Origin: Spirogloea muscicola
Lineage: Eukaryota; Streptophyta; Zygnematophyceae; Spirogloeales; Spirogloeaceae
Length of the DNA stretch: 12,050 bases
Reading direction: 5' to 3'
NCBI GenBank assembly: GCA_009602725.1
Contig: WELB01000212.1
Coordinates: 56,972-69,021, forward strand
This document shows, piece after piece, positions 1 to 12,050 of the stretch (position 1 is the first letter of the stretch; each line of letters starts with the position of its first letter). The notes below the pieces were generated by a model that ran no database searches, had not been told where the DNA came from, and saw only the letters and a program-made list of their open reading frames with translations. The position numbers and the translations under genes were made by a program.

Positions 1-687
1 ACGAGCGCCTCGCGCCGGGCCTCTCGCCACCGGGCCTGCCGCCGCGGTGAGCGCGCCGCTGGCCCGGCTCTCCCGGCCTACCGCGCAGGCGCCGCCGCTA
101 TCGCAGGCTTGCGACGCCCCTGCTGCGGCTCACTGGCACACAACCGCACGCCGAGCTCGGCTGCCGTCCATGGCTACGGCTGCGCCTCGGCCTCCTGCTC
201 ATGGCATGCCCGTGGCAGGGCTTGTACCTCAATTGGATAGAGCAATTGGGTTTGAGATTTGAAGCCTTTCCAAGCATGTCGGGCCCAAAATTTAGTTGGT
301 CAGAGTACATGCCTGACAAGCGTGAAGTCAGTGATTCAAATCCACTTAGGCCCGTTCCATCGACGACTGCACTACCACCGCTACACAGCGACCTCACGGC
401 CATCCCCTGGACTTCGACCAGGGCCTTCTGGGTCACTCATGGCATTAGAGCCAGCCACCCTTGCTCCGGCCACGCTCCTGGGGTGGCTGGCAGGCCCGCT
501 ACGGTGTGCGGCTGAGCACACCGCCGCTCAGCAGACTGGTCCAGTCCTGACACGGCATCCTGATCATGTTGCAGGTGGGAGGTGGACTGCATGCATGCCT
601 CGTGCTCCTCTGACTGGCGCATCGGTAGTAGGAGTCACGCCGCCGCTCAGCACGACGACAGTGCCGGGCTGCCTTACTCGAGGTCAC
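1..687. other. GC-rich 5' flank of the HMG-CoA lyase gene
   Basis: No recognisable protein or RNA gene is seen here. The first ~240 bases are extremely GC-rich and composition falls sharply after that. Several overlapping open frames exist on both strands, but they are the by-product of high GC and none looks like a known family. The region may contain the promoter, the 5' UTR or a distant first exon of the plus-strand lyase gene; an ATG at 170 in a good context (ccATGG) is one alternative start that would need a long intron. A short inverted repeat (GCTGAGC/GCTCAGC) lies around 511-532. I see no TATA box I would defend. Confidence 0.4.
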
Positions 688-920
688 ATGCCGAGTGTGC
701 ACCTCAGTCACCACCGGGCAGTGTTCCTCACGGCTTCCACACGTGGCAAGCGGCCCAGCTGCGAGGCCGCTGTGGAGGTGCCACACGAGCAGCTCAAAGG
801 GACAGCGCTCAAGCTCCTGGTAACGGGGACGAGCGAGGGTTCTGGGCTGCCTCTTCTGGCCTCGTGCAACCCACTGCCAAACTCCACTTGGCAGCATCTC
901 CTCGTTCCACAAAGCTCAAG
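688..920 (+). other. Tentative first coding exon of HMG-CoA lyase (transit peptide)
   Basis: The conserved lyase exon beginning near 1018 has no in-frame ATG before the conserved core, so an upstream exon must supply the start. A near-consensus donor (CAAG|GTGAGG) sits at 920/921, and a pyrimidine-rich acceptor ending CAAACAG sits at 1017. Joining these keeps frame with the reading frame that has ATGs at 439, 595 and 688 and runs open from 259 to 924. The peptide from 688 is rich in Arg, His, Ser and Thr and poor in acidic residues, as expected of a mitochondrial presequence. A competing model keeps the same donor, uses the acceptor at 1039 (GCGACAG) and reads another frame. Transcript data would decide; the ATG choice is a guess. 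Confidence 0.33.
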
Positions 921-1017
921 GTGAGGGCCACATGCCTCCAAGACATACTGTACGTATTTAAGCTTCAATGTCCAAGGCTCTCGCCGATGCTCGATACTGC
1001 TCTCTTTGATCAAACAG

Positions 1018-3046
1018 AATAGCACTGACCCTGCGACAGTGGCCACAGACTGGCCAATTACTGCAGGCCCTTCCGGAGAGTGTCAAGATTGTAGAAGTGG
1101 GGCCTCGTGATGGCCTGCAAAACGAGAAGGCAATCATCCCAACGCATGTGAAAGTTGAGCTCATTCAAAGGCTGGCGGCGGCTGGCCTGCCTGTGGTTGA
1201 GGCCACAAGCTTCGTCTCTCCCAAATGGATACCCCAGGTGCCCACCACTGGAGAGGCAGAGCAGCAGGGATCACCTTGCATGCACAGCTCAATCTCAGAT
1301 AGCTTGTGCTAAGCTCGGAAGGAAGCGGAGATTTGACTCCGTCCAGAGATCTGAAACGACCTTTTAGAAGGGCCTGCATGTGATTTTGAACACAAGCCTT
1401 CAGGAAACAGGCCTCGTGCTTCATGAGCGTGCAGTGTGCGTACTTGTCACGATCTCTTGATGCATTTATGATACCCGGGAGTTTTTTGCCATGCCCATTG
1501 CTGCAGCTTGCTGATGCAGGAGAGGTCCTTGCTAGTTTGAAGGCAAGCAAGACGACCAAGTACCCTGTGCTTACACCAAACTGGAAGGTACCTGTCTGAG
1601 CTGCAGCTTCAAAATCTGCCACGCAGAGAGCGGCAGAATTGCGCATGTCAATGCCTGAGCCTTATGCATGTCTGAAAGCTCCAAAGCACAATCCACAATA
1701 TGGCTTGACAAAATGTCTCCTCATTCAAGAGCAGGGATTTGAGGCTGCGGTCAAGGCTGGTGTTAAGGAGGTTGCAGTCTTTGCTGCTGCAAGCGAGAGC
1801 TTCACTCAAAGCAACATCAATTGCTCAATAGAAGAGAGCTTGCAGAGGTATCATGCAATTTGCGGGGCTGCCAAGGAAAAAGACATCAGCGTCAGGGGGT
1901 AGGCCTCCTCAGCCATCTCCCTTTCAAGTTGCTTTACAAGCTTGCCTTGCACAGAGCTATGCGATTCTGGTTCCTTTTCTTGCTGTAAGCCTGCTGACAT
2001 CAACTACACAGATTAGGCAGCATCACATCCTGCTAATCCTGTCATGCAGGTACATATCCTGCGTTGTTGGTTGCCCATTTGAAGGCCGCATAGAGCCTAG
2101 GCAAGTAGCCCGCGTAGCAGAAGCCCTGTTCAAGATGGGCTGCTACGAAATATCACTTGGTGACACTATTGGCGTTGGCACTCCAGGTAAATCATTCAGT
2201 GATGTAGTTGAGGGCGCTATTATCCACCCTCCTCTTGTTTGCCCTTGTCACCGCTTGCCTGCATGTCAAACAGGCTCAGACATGTGACAGCATATGGTAG
2301 CTCCCTTTGGGGTGTCGGATGGTCCTTACCTTGGCATGTTCCTTCTACAGGTTGAAGAGCTTGCTTGATCAGGACCGAAGCCTTAGTGTGCTCTGTGTGT
2401 GATCAATCAGGCAGTGTTCTGCCAATGCTGGATGCTGTTAGGGAAGTCATCCCTGTGGACAAGCTAGCTGTGCACTTCCATGACACCTATGGCCAGGCTT
2501 TAGCAAACATTCTTGTCGCTCTTCAGGTGCCGTTTGCAACCTTCCCGATGAGGCATTGTTGTTGGCTCAATCAAACATGCAGCTGGATTGGAGGTCATCT
2601 TGTTACCGTAGTCACGTAGAGTCTAATGAAGTCTTGCACTTGGATTGTCTCTACCTTCCATGTACCTCATCGAGCACCTAAACGAGCAGAACTTGATCAT
2701 ACATGCAGGTGGGTATCAATGTCGTGGACTCTTCAGTCTCAGGACTTGGTGGTTGCCCGTATGCCAAAGGAGCTTCTGGTAACGTGGCCACAGAAGACCT
2801 TGTCTACATGCTCAATGGACTGGGCGTGAGGACAGGTGCTCACATCACACTCCTCCCAGCATAAGCTGTTGCCGTTTGCCTTCCATGGGCTTGTTTATGA
2901 TCTCAGAAGTGGTCCTGGCAGGTGTTGATCTCGCCCAAGTGCTAGCAGCCGGCAACTTCATCTTGCACCACCTCGGCAGGCCGTCAGGCTCACGGACAGC
3001 TATCGCTTACTACAATTCAGGAGGGCGGCATACTGCTCATCTATGA
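1018..3046 (+). CDS. HMGCL: Hydroxymethylglutaryl-CoA lyase, mitochondrial type (7 conserved exons, 5' end open)
   Basis: It cleaves HMG-CoA to acetoacetate and acetyl-CoA, the last step of leucine catabolism, normally in mitochondria. Proposed exons: 1018 (or 1040)-1237, 1507-1587, 1735-1898, 2050-2186, 2411-2526, 2709-2835 and 2922-3046 (TGA). All introns are GT-AG and all junctions keep frame, giving ~315 residues from 1040, the usual mature length. The metal and active-site residues known from the human enzyme are all visible: Arg-Asp of GPRDGLQ (1106-1111), Glu of VVEATSF (1199), Asp of SLGDTIG (2162), His-x-His of VHFHDTYG (2473 and 2479), the Cys of [14 protein letters not shown] (2754) and its final Asn (2781). 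It is a TIM-barrel enzyme of the DRE-TIM metallolyase group; the YPVLTPN and NINCSIEES stretches favour HMG-CoA lyase over isopropylmalate or homocitrate synthases. The C-terminus ends in Ala-His-Leu, which resembles a type 1 peroxisomal signal. No break or frameshift is seen. Confidence 0.95.
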
Positions 3047-3050
3047 CCAC

Positions 3051-3218
3051 TCTCATTCAGGCACAAGTGTCCAGCAATTAACATCTATAAGTACTGATGT
3101 GTATTTGCTCGCTCGCTCACAGCAATTGAGGGCGGCAAGTGTGCTTATCTGGGATCAATCACGTTCAGGCACGGATAGTCTACCAATTGACATTTATGAT
3201 TTTGATGTGCATTTGCTC
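3051..3218. repeat. Diverged direct repeat, two ~60-base copies 108 bases apart
   Basis: Copy 1 (3051-3110) and copy 2 (3159-3218) are the same length and match at about three quarters of positions by eye. Shared blocks are TTCAGGCAC near the start, CAATT with ACAT in the middle (one-base offset) and GATGTG(T/C)ATTTGCTC at the end. It starts five bases after the lyase stop codon, so it would be in that gene's 3' UTR. The origin is unknown; an old local duplication is the simplest reading. Confidence 0.65.
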
Positions 3219-3402
3219 CTTAGTACGGCTGGCTGCTGCGAGCTGATCCACTGTACTGTCCTAGCCTGTCATGAAGAAGCTGGCACATGAGTTGGCTTTG
3301 TGATGTTTGTGGAGCTCACAAAAACGTGATTTTCAAATTTAGCTGCTCACGGGCTACCTCAAAGGTGGCATGGTCGAGAGGTTACAAAGTAGATATTATT
3401 CC

Positions 3403-3592
3403 CTGTACTTGTCAACGTTCTAGGCCATACATACACCTTCGACAGTGTTATATATACTTGATGGAAGCAGGAATTACACCTACATAAAACCTGTACATTT
3501 CTGCTCTATACTTGTCATATTGTAGAGGCTAATCATCCACCTTCGACAGTGTTAAAACTATTTGTAAATGAAAGCAGGAATGACACAGCATA
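3403..3592. repeat. Second diverged direct repeat, period ~104 bases
   Basis: A 15-base block CCTTCGACAGTGTTA occurs identically at 3436-3450 and 3540-3554. Similarity extends on both sides: TACTTGTCA upstream, and (G)AAGCAGGAAT(T/G)ACAC downstream, ending near 3479 and 3585. The unit is about 104 bases, close to the 108-base spacing of the repeat at 3051-3218, but I see no clear sequence similarity between the two pairs. Confidence 0.7.
3563..3567 (+). terminator. Candidate TGTAA polyadenylation signal for the lyase gene
   Basis: TGTAA is the usual poly(A) signal in chlorophyte algae. The first clear copy downstream of the lyase stop on the plus strand is here (517 bases after the stop), inside the second direct repeat; another is at 3796-3800. 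A five-base motif is weak evidence alone, and the functional site is not shown by the sequence. Confidence 0.25.
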
Positions 3593-3900
3593 TGATTTGG
3601 CAACAGCTATCATCTGATAAGTTCTTAAGACAAGTAGCCTCATGATTCTGCAATGCATAAATACGCGCTGTTGACGAAATGAGACCCTCAATGAGCACAG
3701 CTTGATACATGTGGGGATCAGAATACCTGCTTAGGAGATAAAGTATCTTTCACAGTAGTATACATTGAGTTGGTTCTGGGAAATTCCTAAGCTAATGTAA
3801 GATTGTCCAATGACTTAGTAGTACAGCTTTTATGCAATGACAGTCAAGCATATAGGAGCTGCAAGGTTCTGCTCCCTTAGCTCCATTCTGTGCAGGCGTG

Positions 3901-3997
3901 CTAAGGGCTACCAATCTCTACTGTCGCTCTGCTGCAGTAGAGAAGCCCCAAAGCCTCTGCCTGCTAAGGCAGGGAGCTGGGGGGCTTGAGCCCTAGT
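3901..3997. other. Foldable element: closing stem with two hairpins
   Basis: Three stems nest in under 100 bases. Stem 1 pairs CTAAGGGCT (3901-3909) with AGCCCTAG (3990-3997) with one bulge. Hairpin A pairs TCTCTACTG (3915-3923) perfectly with CAGTAGAGA (3935-3943) around an 11-base loop. Hairpin B pairs AAGCCCC (3943-3949) with GGGGCTT (3981-3987) and, inside it, CTGCCT (3957-3962) with AGGCAG (3967-3972) around a 4-base loop. The result is a three-way-junction shape on either strand. It does not fit a tRNA. It lies about 190 bases beyond the kinase stop, so it may be a 3' UTR structure, a small RNA, or the remnant of a short inverted-repeat element. Confidence 0.5.
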
Positions 3998-4183
3998 GCA
4001 AGTGGCAACTGTGCTTTTGTCTACATGTTAGTGATACACCACGCCTGACACTGAGTATAGCAGAGCTGCTCGGAGTGATCAATGTGGGTAGGCAGAAGAT
4101 GGAAGGCCCTGGGGACAGTGGCTTGCAAGACAAGTAGCTCTGCATGTACTGCCATCCGTTGGAGTTGCAGGACCTGCAGCTCT

Positions 4184-11900
<7,717 letters not shown>

Positions 11901-12050
11901 GCACGAGGCTCACCGCGGGCCCCAGGGGCGGCGGGGCGGTATGGACTGGGAAGAGGAGGCGGCGCAGCTCGCGAGGGGGCGGGGCGAGGCCGCACCTGGG
12001 GGGAGCCGCCGGGGGGCGCCATGGCGGGCCGCGGCGGCCGCCCCGAGGGG
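11901..12050 (-). promoter_or_regulatory. GC-rich 5' flank of the kinase gene
   Basis: Very GC-rich sequence lies directly upstream of the kinase start and is probably 5' UTR and core promoter. No TATA box is visible. It holds an out-of-frame ATG at 12022 in strong context and a donor-like GCG|GTGAGC at 11914/11913, so an extra 5' exon is possible. The window ends before a transcription start could be located. Confidence 0.35.

Larger units (their letters stand above)
3047..4183. other. Intergenic region between two convergent genes
   Basis: This 1.1 kb stretch lies between the stop codons of the lyase (plus) and the kinase (minus), so it holds both 3' UTRs. It is AT-richer than the exons and has only short, unconvincing open frames. 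It contains two pairs of diverged direct repeats (3051-3218 and about 3403-3592) and a compact foldable element (3901-3997). No tRNA, rRNA or protein gene is supported. Confidence 0.75.

Noticed and set aside
259-924. A 221-codon plus-strand open frame as an independent protein
   Set aside because: It lies in GC-rich sequence with several equally long frames on both strands and no recognisable domain. At most its 3' part serves as the lyase first exon.
499-1046. Minus-strand open frames of 112-137 codons opposite the lyase 5' region
   Set aside because: No domain, no conserved motif, and they overlap one another in several frames; composition explains them.
1018-3046. Lyase as a frameshifted pseudogene, because the conserved blocks lie in different frames
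   Set aside because: Each frame change coincides with GT-AG boundaries, spliced frame is kept at every junction and all catalytic residues are intact.
1018-3046. Isopropylmalate synthase, homocitrate synthase or a bacterial-type lyase contaminant
   Set aside because: The [25 protein letters not shown] and [12 protein letters not shown] blocks are HMG-CoA lyase signatures, and spliceosomal introns exclude bacterial origin of the sequence.
3901-3997. tRNA or selenocysteine tRNA gene
   Set aside because: No T-loop (TTCRANY) or D-loop box, and stem lengths do not fit a cloverleaf on either strand.

Overview
This window is nuclear DNA from an intron-rich eukaryote, most likely a green alga (chlorophyte, probably trebouxiophyte-like). 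The reasons are two conserved genes broken by many GT-AG introns of about 85-340 bases with TGCAG-type acceptors, mixed GC content with very GC-rich gene 5' ends, and a kinase whose architecture and wording match the plant/green-algal IRE/IREH1 family. The taxonomic call is an inference from protein similarity recalled from memory. There is no operon, CRISPR array, phage or insertion sequence here.

Layout. Positions 1-1017 hold the GC-rich 5' flank and a tentative first exon of a plus-strand gene. Positions 1018-3046 hold that gene, encoding hydroxymethylglutaryl-CoA lyase (HMGCL), the last step of mitochondrial leucine breakdown. All residues known to be catalytic or metal-binding in the human enzyme are present across seven exons. 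Positions 3047-4183 are non-coding: they separate the two convergent genes and hold two pairs of diverged direct repeats and a compact foldable element. Positions 4184-11900 hold a minus-strand, 15-exon gene for an AGC-family Ser/Thr kinase of about 1,470 residues. It is the IREH1/IRE ortholog of the lineage that includes yeast Rim15, fission-yeast Cek1 and animal MAST/Greatwall. Positions 11901-12050 are its GC-rich 5' flank.

All exon junctions of the kinase from its second exon to the stop keep reading frame, and the spliced protein aligns with the plant family from the N-terminal helical region through the zinc-finger-like motif, the kinase core and the C-terminal hydrophobic motif. The first exon and the exact start are less certain. 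The two genes have no evident functional link: one is a metabolic enzyme, the other a signalling kinase.

I found no undescribed multi-gene system. The points worth a second look are a possible peroxisomal C-terminal signal on the lyase, a Ser-Pro/poly-Gln insertion in the kinase activation segment, a tandem SESPAR repeat in the kinase linker, and the repeats and structured element between the gene ends.
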